Source: Fusicatenibacter saccharivorans (lineage in GTDB: Bacteria > Bacillota > Clostridia > Lachnospirales > Lachnospiraceae). Taken from it: 64,000 bases of DNA. Made by a program: the position numbers and the translations under genes. A model generated the notes under the pieces. That model saw only the letters and a program-made list of their open reading frames with translations. It searched no databases and was not told the origin of the DNA. The stretch spans positions 6,434 to 70,433 of the forward strand of contig NZ_JAQEGR010000018.1 in the NCBI RefSeq assembly GCF_027667425.1. Reading direction: 5' to 3'. Each line of letters starts with the position of its first letter. The stretch's first letter is position 1. Below, piece after piece: positions 52,698 to 60,883 of the stretch.

Positions 52698-52775
52698 AGC
52701 AGGAACCGAAGAATTATCGTGGCTGAAGTTCACGATAATGTTCTAATTTTTTATTCACAAAGGAGGATCTTATCG

Positions 52776-53018
52776 ATGGAATATACAACAAAAGGTACCT
52801 GTTCCAGAAAAATTCTGTTTGAGGTAGAAGACGGTAAAGTACACAACGTACAGTTCGTAGGCGGATGCAACGGAAACACACAGGGTGTTGCAAGACTCGT
52901 TGAGGGCATGGACGTAAACGAAGCCATCTCCCGCATGAAAGGCATCGACTGCAACGGACGCGGAACATCATGTCCAGACCAGCTTGCAAAAGCACTGGAA
53001 CAGGCTATCCAGAAATAA
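52776..53018 (+). CDS. TSCPD-domain protein (TIGR03905-like)
   Basis: This is an 80-residue protein carrying the TSCPD motif in IDCNGRGTSCPDQLAKAL and the conserved FVGGCNGNTQGV. The same domain forms the C-terminal zinc/metal-binding tail of some ribonucleotide reductases; the free-standing version has no settled function. AGGAGG is placed ideally before the ATG at 52776. The gene is a single-gene unit with its own promoter and terminator. Confidence 0.9.
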   Translation: MEYTTKGTCSRKILFEVEDGKVHNVQFVGGCNGNTQGVARLVEGMDVNEAISRMKGIDCNGRGTSCPDQLAKALEQAIQK

Positions 53019-53050
53019 CTTTTTTTACGCTTGCTCTTTTTTATTATAAT

Positions 53051-53083
53051 AACTCCCCGGGGAATGCTCACCCCGGGGAGTTT
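53051..53083. terminator. Intrinsic terminator after the TSCPD gene
   Basis: AACTCCCCGGGG (53051-53062) pairs perfectly with CCCCGGGGAGTT (53071-53082) around an eight-base loop; T-rich sequence follows. Confidence 0.85.
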
Positions 53084-53202
53084 GTAATTTATCCACTTCT
53101 GTTTTTTCTTTTCTGATGCAGCACAGCTTCCCTGCCGCCTGCTTTCTTCCGGTTTTTCTTCTATATTAATAGCACAGTCTTTCTTCCAGCCACCGGACTG
53201 CT

Positions 53203-54825
53203 TTATCTGTCCCATTTGTCGCAGAGACTGTTGATCTGATCGGCAAATTTCGAAAGGTCTTTGTTAGCACCGCCTTTGTTTCTTGTAATGACGGTGAGCA
53301 GCCGCTGACCAGCCGCAACGAGACGATCGAAGACGGCATTTCCGCTGCTTCTCGTGCGCAGTGTTCCAGCGTTTGCCGTTGTTTCCTTCTGGATCGGAAT
53401 GCCAACGGTTTTTTCGATGAATTCATTTTCTTTCAGGTCAAATACCGTGCCGGAGAACGGAGCCATCGCCGGGTAGCGGAATTCGTCCCACAGTTTTTCT
53501 GCAAAAATTTCCGTTACTTTATCTTCGCCGTGCGTTACGAAAACGCGGTCCGGTTTTGCCTGCAGACTGCCCGCCCATTTGAGCAGTCCTTCCTGATCTG
53601 CGTGGCCGCTCATGCCCGGGAACTGGATGATGTGCGCGTTCACATGAACCTCTTCCTGGAACAGTTTCACCTCCTTCGCGCCTCCGATCAGCGCCCGTCC
53701 CAGTGTACCGACGGCCTGATAGCCGACGAAGAGAACCGTACTCTCCTGCCGCCAGAGGTTGTGCTTCAGATGATGCTTGATTCGGCCTGCATCGCACATG
53801 CCGCTTGCGGATATGATGACCTTCGGGGTTTCGTTGAAGTTGATGGCTTTCGACTCATCGGATGTGATCGAGAGCTTTAAGCCCGGAAACAGAATCGGGT
53901 TAATGCCCTGTGCAAGGAGCGCTGCAGCATCGGAATCGTAGCACTCTTTCTGATGATCGCGGAAAATATTGGTTGCCTCAACGGCAAGCGGACTGTCCAC
54001 GTAAACCGGGAATTCGCCGTGGCCGTGAACCAGATGTTCTGCCTTAATTTCACGAATAAAGTACAGCATCTCCTGCGTTCTTCCAACAGCAAACGACGGG
54101 ATCACGAGGTTGCCGCCGCGGTCGAGCGTTTCCTGAATGATTTTTGCCAGCTCCGGTACATAATCCGGTTTCGGACCGTGGCTCCGGTCACCGTAGGTGG
54201 ATTCCATAATCACGTAATCAGCGCTCTCTGGGTACTCCGGGTCGTTGATCAGCGGCTGATGGATATTTCCGATATCACCGGAGAAGAGCAGTTTTTTCGT
54301 CACACCGTCCTCTGTCAGCCACAGCTCAATGGATGCGGAGCCGAGCAGATGACCGGCATCGAGGAAACGGATCTGAATGCCGTCCGATAGTGTCACACGC
54401 TGATGATACGGAATGCCCTCCAGTAAGCGGATCACGCCGAGGGCATCCTCCATTGTGTATGGTGTGACGTAATCTTCTTTTCCCGCCCGGCGGTTTTTGC
54501 GGTTCCGCCACTCGGCCTCGGCGAGCTGAATGTGTGCGCTATCGCGGAGCATGATGTCCGAAAGCGCTACCGTCGCCGGGGTCATATAGATTGGACCGCG
54601 GAAGCCGTGTGCATACAGCAGCGGCAGATTTCCGGTGTGATCGATGTGCGCGTGCGTGATCAATACGAAATCCAGCTGGGATGCTGGAACCGGAATCGGC
54701 TTGTTTTCATAAATATTCGGTCCCTGCTCCATACCGCAGTCCACTAAAAACTTCTTCCCGGCAGCCTCCAGATAATAACAACTGCCCGTCACTTCATGTG
54801 TTGCTCCAAGAAATGTAAGACGCAT
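53203..54825 (-). CDS. MBL-fold beta-CASP RNA-processing nuclease (CPSF/YSH1 type)
   Basis: This 540-residue metallo-beta-lactamase-fold nuclease belongs to the beta-CASP group of RNA endo/exonucleases. The metal-binding motif HAHIDHTGNLPLL is intact, followed by LDAGHLLGSASIE, LFSGDIGNI, the beta-CASP blocks FAVGRTQEMLYF, VYVDSPLAVEAT, SASGMCDAGRIKHHL, FPGMSGHADQEGLLKW and FVTHGED. The ATG at 54825 is preferred to the longer frame because AGGAGG lies seven bases upstream. Such proteins occur widely in Firmicutes beside RNase J; the target RNAs are unknown. Confidence 0.92.
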   Translation of the reverse strand: MRLTFLGATHEVTGSCYYLEAAGKKFLVDCGMEQGPNIYENKPIPVPASQLDFVLITHAHIDHTGNLPLLYAHGFRGPIYMTPATVALSDIMLRDSAHIQLAEAEWRNRKNRRAGKEDYVTPYTMEDALGVIRLLEGIPYHQRVTLSDGIQIRFLDAGHLLGSASIELWLTEDGVTKKLLFSGDIGNIHQPLINDPEYPESADYVIMESTYGDRSHGPKPDYVPELAKIIQETLDRGGNLVIPSFAVGRTQEMLYFIREIKAEHLVHGHGEFPVYVDSPLAVEATNIFRDHQKECYDSDAAALLAQGINPILFPGLKLSITSDESKAINFNETPKVIISASGMCDAGRIKHHLKHNLWRQESTVLFVGYQAVGTLGRALIGGAKEVKLFQEEVHVNAHIIQFPGMSGHADQEGLLKWAGSLQAKPDRVFVTHGEDKVTEIFAEKLWDEFRYPAMAPFSGTVFDLKENEFIEKTVGIPIQKETTANAGTLRTRSSGNAVFDRLVAAGQRLLTVITRNKGGANKDLSKFADQINSLCDKWDR

Positions 54826-55471
54826 AAGATGCCTCCTGTTCTCCCGTTTTGTTCGGGGACAAAATGTTGTCACTGCGGGTCAAATCACGCGTTATGCGTT
54901 TGGCCCGTTATCGCGGCAGTCGTCAAGTTCTCATGCCAGCATGGTCTTTGACGCGTTGTCCGCGAAAATAATCTGAAATTCCTTTTGTATTTTATGCTTA
55001 TTCTCTCTTTTTTGATTATTATAGCATAATATCTGGCAGATTCCAACGGAATTTTAAGGCAGATTGCACAACAATCTTGATATTTTTGTTCAATTATGGG
55101 CATCGGCCGCCGGAAGTGCATAGAAAAGAGGCACCGGTATTCCTGCAGTAATACCGATGCCTCACTTATCGGGGCCAGCCGATGTTCCGTATGATCACTC
55201 ACACGCTGAACATAGTAACACATGATGACTCAGATCTGTGTTGTGGTTGGAAAAAGGAATTTCGACGCGTTGAAAATCCTGAAAGATCTGCGTTTTCGTC
55301 TTAATATATTCATTGTTATAAGGTTTCTATAGGGGACTGGCCCCGTGGGGTTTTAAAGGGATGAGGGAGTTACAAATTACTGGTTTAAAAATTGATTTTA
55401 TTTGTTTGCAGTTCTCTCTTGTGCTCATAAAACAATGATTTGTTTGTTTTGTTTAATTTTTAGATATTTCG
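54826..55471. other. Long gene-poor stretch with a terminator
   Basis: No gene is supported. At 55125-55166 a stem (GAGGCACCGGTATT pairing to its near-complement) with T-rich sequence on the minus strand is terminator-like, though it lies about 310 bases beyond the DUF6147-like gene. Near 55330-55355 a palindromic GGGGACTGGCCCC element occurs. The rest is AT-rich without a ribosome-linked ORF. Confidence 0.5.
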
Positions 55472-55969
55472 TTATCCAATATAAATACCGTTGGTTCTAC
55501 TACCTCCGTTTTCAGTGACTCCATTCTTTGTGCAGGAATGATATCCTCTTAAACGATAATAATAGCCTTTTTCTACTTTTACTTCTTTACTGAAATACAG
55601 AGAATTTGTATTATAGTCTACATTTTCCCATTTTTTGTAACTATAAAAATCCTCACTTCCACTAGAGCGTTCTAAATATACATTTAATTTTACTGTGTTG
55701 CAACTTACATTGCATTCTGTTCCACCAAATATTCCTACATAACCATTTCCATTGTTAGTAATTCTTACAGTTCCCTGATGTAAATACGTACTTCTAGCTA
55801 CGCTAAGATATTCTCCTGATGACTCCTCTTCATTTGTTAAAATGGATCCATCTATTGTATTTCCTAAATAATCCAATGTTCCTGCTTGCACATTGATGGT
55901 ATTTAATGTTAAAGACAAAACAAACATTACACAAAAGAGTAAGTTCTTCAAGTTCATAACCTTTTTCAT
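55472..55969 (-). CDS. Secreted DUF6147-like protein
   Basis: This 165-residue secreted protein has a signal peptide (KNLLFCVMFVLSLTLNTINV, cleavage after about residue 29) and a beta-rich body with the DUF6147-like pattern GYVGIFGGTECNVSCNTVKL, YYYRLRGYHSC and ENGGSRTNGIYIG. The cysteine pairs may form disulphides outside the cell. Function is unknown. The gene is clearly more AT-rich than its flanks, and the neighbouring DUF4367 gene ends in the same AT-rich sequence, so both probably arrived by transfer. Confidence 0.8.
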   Translation of the reverse strand: MKKVMNLKNLLFCVMFVLSLTLNTINVQAGTLDYLGNTIDGSILTNEEESSGEYLSVARSTYLHQGTVRITNNGNGYVGIFGGTECNVSCNTVKLNVYLERSSGSEDFYSYKKWENVDYNTNSLYFSKEVKVEKGYYYRLRGYHSCTKNGVTENGGSRTNGIYIG

Positions 55970-56027
55970 ACTTCCTCTTTCCCCTCGTCCTCATCTACAT
56001 TTTATATACGTGTAAATCATATAATTA

Positions 56028-56981
56028 TTACAAGTTATACTGCATTTCATTCAATATTTTTAATAACTCTTCTTTCGCAATTTGCCCACTCAATTCATAA
56101 TAAACATCTTTATAACGCCACTTTACATAATAGTTCTTTTCATCATTTTCAGATATTGTTCCCATTTCAATATCCAATATGTTATCAAACGTTTCTACCT
56201 CAACATTTTCACTATCTTGCCAATCACTTTGTGACAAATCATTCTCATTTGCTGATAATCGAAAATAAATTTCTTTTTCACCATATTTGTATTGGATTAT
56301 AGCCAGCTTAGTTTCTTTAGATATGTATGTTCTGTTATACTCCATGCCCTTTGGAATGTAATAAAATTCTGGAACTTCTATGTGCAAATTCTCCCTTATT
56401 TCCTTCTGTGCTTCATCTAAACTTCCCGTCGAATATTTTCTCGTCTCACCATTGTCTGTTCCTGTTGAACTCCCTGCATTCCAAACTCCATGTACACTCT
56501 CCACCAGTCGAATCCGATTCGCCTCGCTCGTCATACTAGCTCCAAAAACGCAAGCCCCCACAACCAACACAACACCAGCCGCTTTCGCCGTCCGTACCCA
56601 GTGTTTTGTTGTTTTCGCTCTCTTCGCAATCTTCTTCTGTCTCTCCGCCTGCTTTTCGCGTTCTGCCTTTCTCTCCACGATCTGGCGGCGGATCTCCAGT
56701 GTTTTTTCTGTCGGATTCCCTTCCGCGTCCGCGAGTCCTTCCTTCTGGAGGCGCTGCTGGAAGCGCTCGTACATTGCGTTCAGTTCTTCCTCTGAAAGCG
56801 CAGGCGCAGCCTCCTGTTCTGTTGCTGTGTTTCCTTCCTCTGCCTTTACAACTGCCGATTCCCCTTCCACCGTTTTCGAATCCGCAGCCATTTTTTCTTC
56901 CATCGTCTGCTCCAGTTTCTTTTTCAGCTGTTCTTCTTTTTCTATCTTTTTCATCTTCTTCCGTTCCTCGGCATTTTCCAT
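56028..56981 (-). CDS. Mosaic protein with DUF4367-like C-terminus
   Basis: This 317-residue protein has a very charged N-terminal part (KKMKKIEKEEQLKKKLEQTM, then a Glu/Ala-rich linker), a membrane segment near residue 145 (TAKAAGVVLVVGACVFGASM), and an extracytoplasmic C-terminus resembling DUF4367 (EVPEFYYIPKGMEYNRTYIS, KWRYKDVYYELSGQIAKEEL). The 3' half (56028-56440) is AT-rich like the secreted gene next door, while the 5' half matches the GC-richer chromosome, so it looks like a recombined mosaic. DUF4367 domains often occur downstream of sigma factors; a sigma-like gene lies 1.6 kb away. The start could alternatively be a TTG at 57032. Confidence 0.7.
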   Translation of the reverse strand: MENAEERKKMKKIEKEEQLKKKLEQTMEEKMAADSKTVEGESAVVKAEEGNTATEQEAAPALSEEELNAMYERFQQRLQKEGLADAEGNPTEKTLEIRRQIVERKAEREKQAERQKKIAKRAKTTKHWVRTAKAAGVVLVVGACVFGASMTSEANRIRLVESVHGVWNAGSSTGTDNGETRKYSTGSLDEAQKEIRENLHIEVPEFYYIPKGMEYNRTYISKETKLAIIQYKYGEKEIYFRLSANENDLSQSDWQDSENVEVETFDNILDIEMGTISENDEKNYYVKWRYKDVYYELSGQIAKEELLKILNEMQYNL

Positions 56982-57064
56982 GTTGTAACCGCTCTTGACT
57001 TTTTTTCTTCTTGAGGGGATAATAAAAGCCAAATGATATTATCAAATTCCAGGGAGGAATTCTC

Positions 57065-58132
57065 ATGAAGCATATTGTTCTGACAGGCGGAGGTACCGCC
57101 GGCCATGTTACCCCGAATATTGCCCTGATTCCAAAATTAAAGGAAGCAGGTTATAAAATCTCTTATATCGGTTCCTACGACGGTATGGAGCGCAAGCTGA
57201 TCGAAGATCTCGGCATTCCGTATTACGGAATTTCATCCGGAAAGCTGCGCCGCTACTTCGATCCGAAAAACTTTTCCGATCCATTCCGCGTCGTAAAAGG
57301 CTACTTTGAAGCAAAAAAACTGCTCAAAAAGCTGAAACCAAACGTTGTCTTCTCCAAAGGCGGCTTCGTTTCGGTACCGGTTGTCCTTGCCGCCAAAGCA
57401 TGTAAAGTCCCGGCGCTCATCCATGAATCGGATATGACGCCTGGCCTGGCAAATAAGCTGTGTATTCCGTCCGCTGCAAAGGTCTGCTGTAATTTCCCGG
57501 AAACCGTTAAATGTCTCCCGGAAAACAAAGCCGTTCTGACCGGAACGCCAATCCGCCAGGAACTGCTGTCCGGCGATGCACGGGAAGGCCTGAAGTTCTG
57601 CGGATTCAATGCCGCAAAACCGGTTATTCTCGTCATCGGAGGAAGCCTCGGTTCCGTCGCTGTCAATAATGCGGTCCGTTCTATTTTACCAGAACTTCTG
57701 AAAGATTTCCAGGTGATTCATCTCTGCGGTAAAGATAAACTGGATGCATCCTTAAATGGTACCGAAGGTTACGTTCAGTTCGAGTACATCAAAGATGAGC
57801 TCCCGGATCTCTTCGCCGCAGCAGATCTGATCATCTCCCGCGCCGGCGCAAATGCGATCTGCGAAATCAGTGCTCTGGCAAAACCAAACATTCTGATTCC
57901 GCTTTCTGCCAATGCCAGCCGCGGAGACCAGATTTTAAATGCGCGTTCCTTTGAGCGTCAGGGTTACAGTAAAGTTCTGGAAGAAGAATCCGTGAATGCG
58001 CAGACTCTTCAGTCCGCAATCCGTGAGGTTTACGAAAACCGTCAGACCTACATCAATGCGATGAAGAAGAGCAGCCACACCGATTCCATCGGCCGCATCC
58101 TTTCCCTGATCCAGGAATGCGAACGCAAATAG
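57065..58132 (+). CDS. murG: MurG N-acetylglucosaminyltransferase
   Basis: This 355-residue peripheral membrane enzyme adds GlcNAc to lipid I to make lipid II. Motifs are clear: VLTGGGTAGHVTPNIALIPK at the N-terminus, KGGFVSVPVVLAAK, HESDMTPGLANKLC, VIGGSLGSVAVNNAV, and RAGANAICEISALAKPNILI with the donor-binding region. GGGAGG sits directly before the ATG. It lies outside any dcw cluster, between genes of the opposite strand, as in many Clostridia. It may be the only copy or an extra one. Confidence 0.95.
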   Translation: MKHIVLTGGGTAGHVTPNIALIPKLKEAGYKISYIGSYDGMERKLIEDLGIPYYGISSGKLRRYFDPKNFSDPFRVVKGYFEAKKLLKKLKPNVVFSKGGFVSVPVVLAAKACKVPALIHESDMTPGLANKLCIPSAAKVCCNFPETVKCLPENKAVLTGTPIRQELLSGDAREGLKFCGFNAAKPVILVIGGSLGSVAVNNAVRSILPELLKDFQVIHLCGKDKLDASLNGTEGYVQFEYIKDELPDLFAAADLIISRAGANAICEISALAKPNILIPLSANASRGDQILNARSFERQGYSKVLEEESVNAQTLQSAIREVYENRQTYINAMKKSSHTDSIGRILSLIQECERK

Positions 58133-58135
58133 TAA

Positions 58136-58564
58136 CTACAGAAATCCCCTTTCTCTGGCTTTGTCAGCAAAGTGCTGGCAAAGCCATTTTTTCGTCCGGG
58201 TCATTTTCACCCGCAGATTTCCTATGGTGATACCCATTTCGGATGCTACTTCCTTTTCCGAACGCTCATGCACCTTGATTTCACGCGTAATATAATAACC
58301 CGATTCATCATGATCTTTCAGTGCATCCATCACTTCCCGAAAAAAATGATTTCTCTCCTGCTTTTCTTCCTCTGCAAGCGTCGGAAGTTCCATCTCTTCC
58401 GCCCGAAGATCCTCATCCAGCGCATCAATATTCAGGTACAGTTTCACCATCGTTTCCTGTGCGATATCATCCGCATCGGCTTCATTGTGTACCACCTGCA
58501 TTGCGGCTGAATAGGCTGTCATTACATACTTTTTATATATTTCTGAAAAGTTATTTTTGTCCAT
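58136..58564 (-). CDS. Sigma-70-like RNA polymerase sigma factor
   Basis: This small 142-residue sigma-like factor has region 2 in AMQVVHNEADADDIAQETMV and a C-terminal helix-turn-helix (HERSEKEVASEMGITIGNLR, VKMTRTKKWLCQHFADKA). It lacks the typical ECF 2-4 spacing but matches the short sigma factors of Clostridia. The ATG at 58564 follows GGAG. The convergent murG gene ends four bases away, so the two 3' ends almost touch. Confidence 0.8.
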   Translation of the reverse strand: MDKNNFSEIYKKYVMTAYSAAMQVVHNEADADDIAQETMVKLYLNIDALDEDLRAEEMELPTLAEEEKQERNHFFREVMDALKDHDESGYYITREIKVHERSEKEVASEMGITIGNLRVKMTRTKKWLCQHFADKARERGFL

Positions 58565-58623
58565 TGTTCTCCGCCCCTGTTCGTCTGTCATTGATTCTTT
58601 TTCTGGCTGCTGACAGCCTTTTC

Positions 58624-59040
58624 TCAGGCCTTCAGCTCTGCCGTCACGCTCTCAATGATCTGCTCTTTTACCGCATCCTCGAGAGTTCCCTGCTTCCATG
58701 CAGCAATACCGGCATTGTCACCTTCATATCTTGGAATCAGATGCATATGGAAGTGGAATACCGTCTGTCCTGCTGCCTCACCATTGTTCTGTACCAGATT
58801 GAAGCCATCAGAATGAAGCGCTTTCGTCATGGCCGTCGCCATTTTTTTGCCGAGAATCATTGCTTTCGCTGCGGTTTCATCCGGAATTTCATAAATGTTT
58901 GCAAAATGCTGTTTTGGAAGAATCAGCGCATGTCCTTTCGTTGCCGGTCCCTGATCCAGAATGACACGGAACTCATCGTCCTCATACAATGTCGCGGTTG
59001 GAATTTCTCCGTTTGCTAATTTACAAAAAATACAATCCAT
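58624..59040 (-). CDS. HIT-family nucleotide hydrolase
   Basis: This is a 138-residue histidine-triad protein with the catalytic motif FHFHMHLIPRY and the family start DCIFCKLANGEIPT, whose CxxC is a typical zinc site. Members hydrolyse AMP-linked or phosphoramidate substrates such as AMP-lysine or Ap4A. It is separated from the sigma-like gene by 60 bases and may be co-transcribed with it. Confidence 0.94.
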   Translation of the reverse strand: MDCIFCKLANGEIPTATLYEDDEFRVILDQGPATKGHALILPKQHFANIYEIPDETAAKAMILGKKMATAMTKALHSDGFNLVQNNGEAAGQTVFHFHMHLIPRYEGDNAGIAAWKQGTLEDAVKEQIIESVTAELKA

Positions 59041-59243
59041 GATCTTTTTCTCCTTTACTTTTTTTAATTCTTCTGTTGTTCCGAATCCCGTTCTGCACGG
59101 TTCCGAACAACTCTATTTTCTCACTATTTGTCGAAAAATGTCAAATAATGCAGAACGCTTTTTGTTGCGCGCTCCCCCTTTTCAATGCTAAACTTTTGCC
59201 TAATCAAAAATCATTACCTACGCATCATAAGGAGGATACGGCT

Positions 59244-59927
59244 ATGTCAAAAGAACCAACAACCAATTCACAGGGCTTATCGGAAGAATGTCACGCTATG
59301 ATTTCCCGGATTTCACATGAGGTTCGAAATCCTGTTGCGGTTATCCACAGCTTTCATCAGCTTCTTCTTTTAGCGCATCCGGAGCTTTCCAACGATCTCT
59401 ATTTTCAGAAAATCCAGGAAAATATGGCTTTTCTGAACTCCCTGCTCGATGAGCTCTCCTGCTATAATCATTCATATCGGGCGGTACGCGCTTACGTGAA
59501 TCCTTATCTTCTGCTCCAGAATCTCTGTGCCGATACCGGCGTTCTCCTCGAAAAACAACAGGTTTCCATTGAACTTGTCAAGGAATCTGCCATTCCGCGC
59601 TTTGCCCTTGATACCACGCAATTTCGTCAGCTTTTTCTGAACCTGATCCGAAATGCGGCGGAAGCAATGCCTTCCGGCGGAACGATCAAAATCTCTCTCT
59701 GTTTCGACGGTGACTTTCTGACCATCCGTGTGCAGGACACTGGCTGCGGAATCCCCGCCGAGGATCTGCCGACTCTCTTTGACCTTTTTGTCACACATAA
59801 GAAAAACGGAACCGGCCTTGGACTTGCCATCTGCAAGGAAATTGTAACCGCACACGACGGCACGATTTCCGTTTCTTCCGTTCCCGGGGAAGGAAGCACC
59901 TTTACGGTCGTTTTCCCCTTTTCCTGA
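59244..59927 (+). CDS. Soluble histidine kinase
   Basis: This 227-residue kinase has no membrane segment and no sensory domain. Its core begins almost at once with the H-box ISRISHEVRNPVAVIHSF (phosphoacceptor His at about residue 25), followed by LNLIRNAAEAMPSGGTIKI (N-box), VQDTGCGIPAEDL (G1) and KNGTGLGLAICKEIV (G2). The core resembles NtrB/KinA-type kinases. GGAGG is well placed before the ATG. No response regulator gene is nearby, so its partner is elsewhere or it acts on a Spo0F-like relay. Its 3' end overlaps the convergent rhomboid gene by 26 bases. Confidence 0.88.
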   Translation: MSKEPTTNSQGLSEECHAMISRISHEVRNPVAVIHSFHQLLLLAHPELSNDLYFQKIQENMAFLNSLLDELSCYNHSYRAVRAYVNPYLLLQNLCADTGVLLEKQQVSIELVKESAIPRFALDTTQFRQLFLNLIRNAAEAMPSGGTIKISLCFDGDFLTIRVQDTGCGIPAEDLPTLFDLFVTHKKNGTGLGLAICKEIVTAHDGTISVSSVPGEGSTFTVVFPFS

Positions 59928-60576
59928 TCCTTGCCATTCCCGGATAGAGAACCGCCATCAGGACTGCACCTGCCAGAAAACCGCCGATGTGTGCGAAGTT
60001 GTCCACATTTGAAGACTGGAATCCGACCAGCAGCGAAAGGACAGCCATGACGGCCATCCTCCGGAAGGTGAGATCCTCCAGCCTTCCTTTCCGAAATGCC
60101 AGAAGAACAAGCATCGCTCCGACAGCAGAAAAAATCGCTCCCGAAGCGCCGGCGGAAACTGCCGGTGCTTCCCCTGTTTTCATCAGGGACAGTTCATGCA
60201 GATACGAGCACAGATTTCCGACGAGTCCGCCGCCCAGATAGATGACCAGATAACGGATCTTTCCAACTGCGCGTTCCAGGTAATCCCCAAGGAACAAAAG
60301 AAGCAGCATGTTGTTGATCAGATGCTGGATGCCAAAGTGAAGAAACATACTCGTAAACAGGCGATAGTATTCTCCGCTCTCAATCAGCGGCGCATACGCC
60401 GCACCGCAGTCCATCATATGTCTGGAGCTCTCTGTCCCTCCGGTCAGTGTGACTGCAAGGAATACCAGAATATTGCATACGACGATGACCAGATTGATGC
60501 TGTTTTTTGACCTCTTCCACATACGGTCCACGATATCTTCGTTCGGATCGTAACTGTTTTTCCTTTGTTCTTCCAT
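59902..60576 (-). CDS. Rhomboid-family intramembrane serine protease
   Basis: This 224-residue integral membrane protease has the rhomboid core: six hydrophobic helices, the catalytic Ser in GASGAIFSAVGAMLVLLAF, and the catalytic His in NVDNFAHIGGFLAG. A further helix block begins IVVCNILVFLAVTLTG. Substrates are unknown. It overlaps the 3' end of the divergent-direction kinase by 26 bases. An AT-rich gap of 306 bases follows its start and holds a terminator at its far end. Confidence 0.92.
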   Translation of the reverse strand: MEEQRKNSYDPNEDIVDRMWKRSKNSINLVIVVCNILVFLAVTLTGGTESSRHMMDCGAAYAPLIESGEYYRLFTSMFLHFGIQHLINNMLLLLFLGDYLERAVGKIRYLVIYLGGGLVGNLCSYLHELSLMKTGEAPAVSAGASGAIFSAVGAMLVLLAFRKGRLEDLTFRRMAVMAVLSLLVGFQSSNVDNFAHIGGFLAGAVLMAVLYPGMARIRKRGKRP

Positions 60577-60829
60577 TACATCATTTCCTTATCTGTGCTA
60601 TTTTTTTATTATAATTTAATTCACTTGTAAATGCAAGAAATCGTCAAATTTTTTTCTTTTTTGATAAACGTTTTTCGACAATTATTGACGCTTCACGACG
60701 GCTTTCGACGTTTTATGACATTATTTTTTACATTATTTCTTTTTTTAATTTTATGCATAATTTTCTTTTCTATAATATTTTTGTTTCATTCGCATAACTT
60801 TTTTCTTCGATCATTCTGGCATATTAAAA

Positions 60830-60880
60830 ATAACGCATCCAGCACTTTCTCCAAATCGAAAAAGTGTAATGCGTCATTTT
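60830..60880 (-). terminator. Intrinsic terminator after the FHA gene
   Basis: A long imperfect stem with ATGACGCATTACACTTTTTC on the left arm pairs to its complement containing AAAGTGCTGGATGCGTTAT. It is followed by TTTTTAAT on the minus strand, immediately past the FHA gene stop. The gap 60577-60829 otherwise holds no gene. Confidence 0.8.
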
Positions 60881-60883
60881 TCT

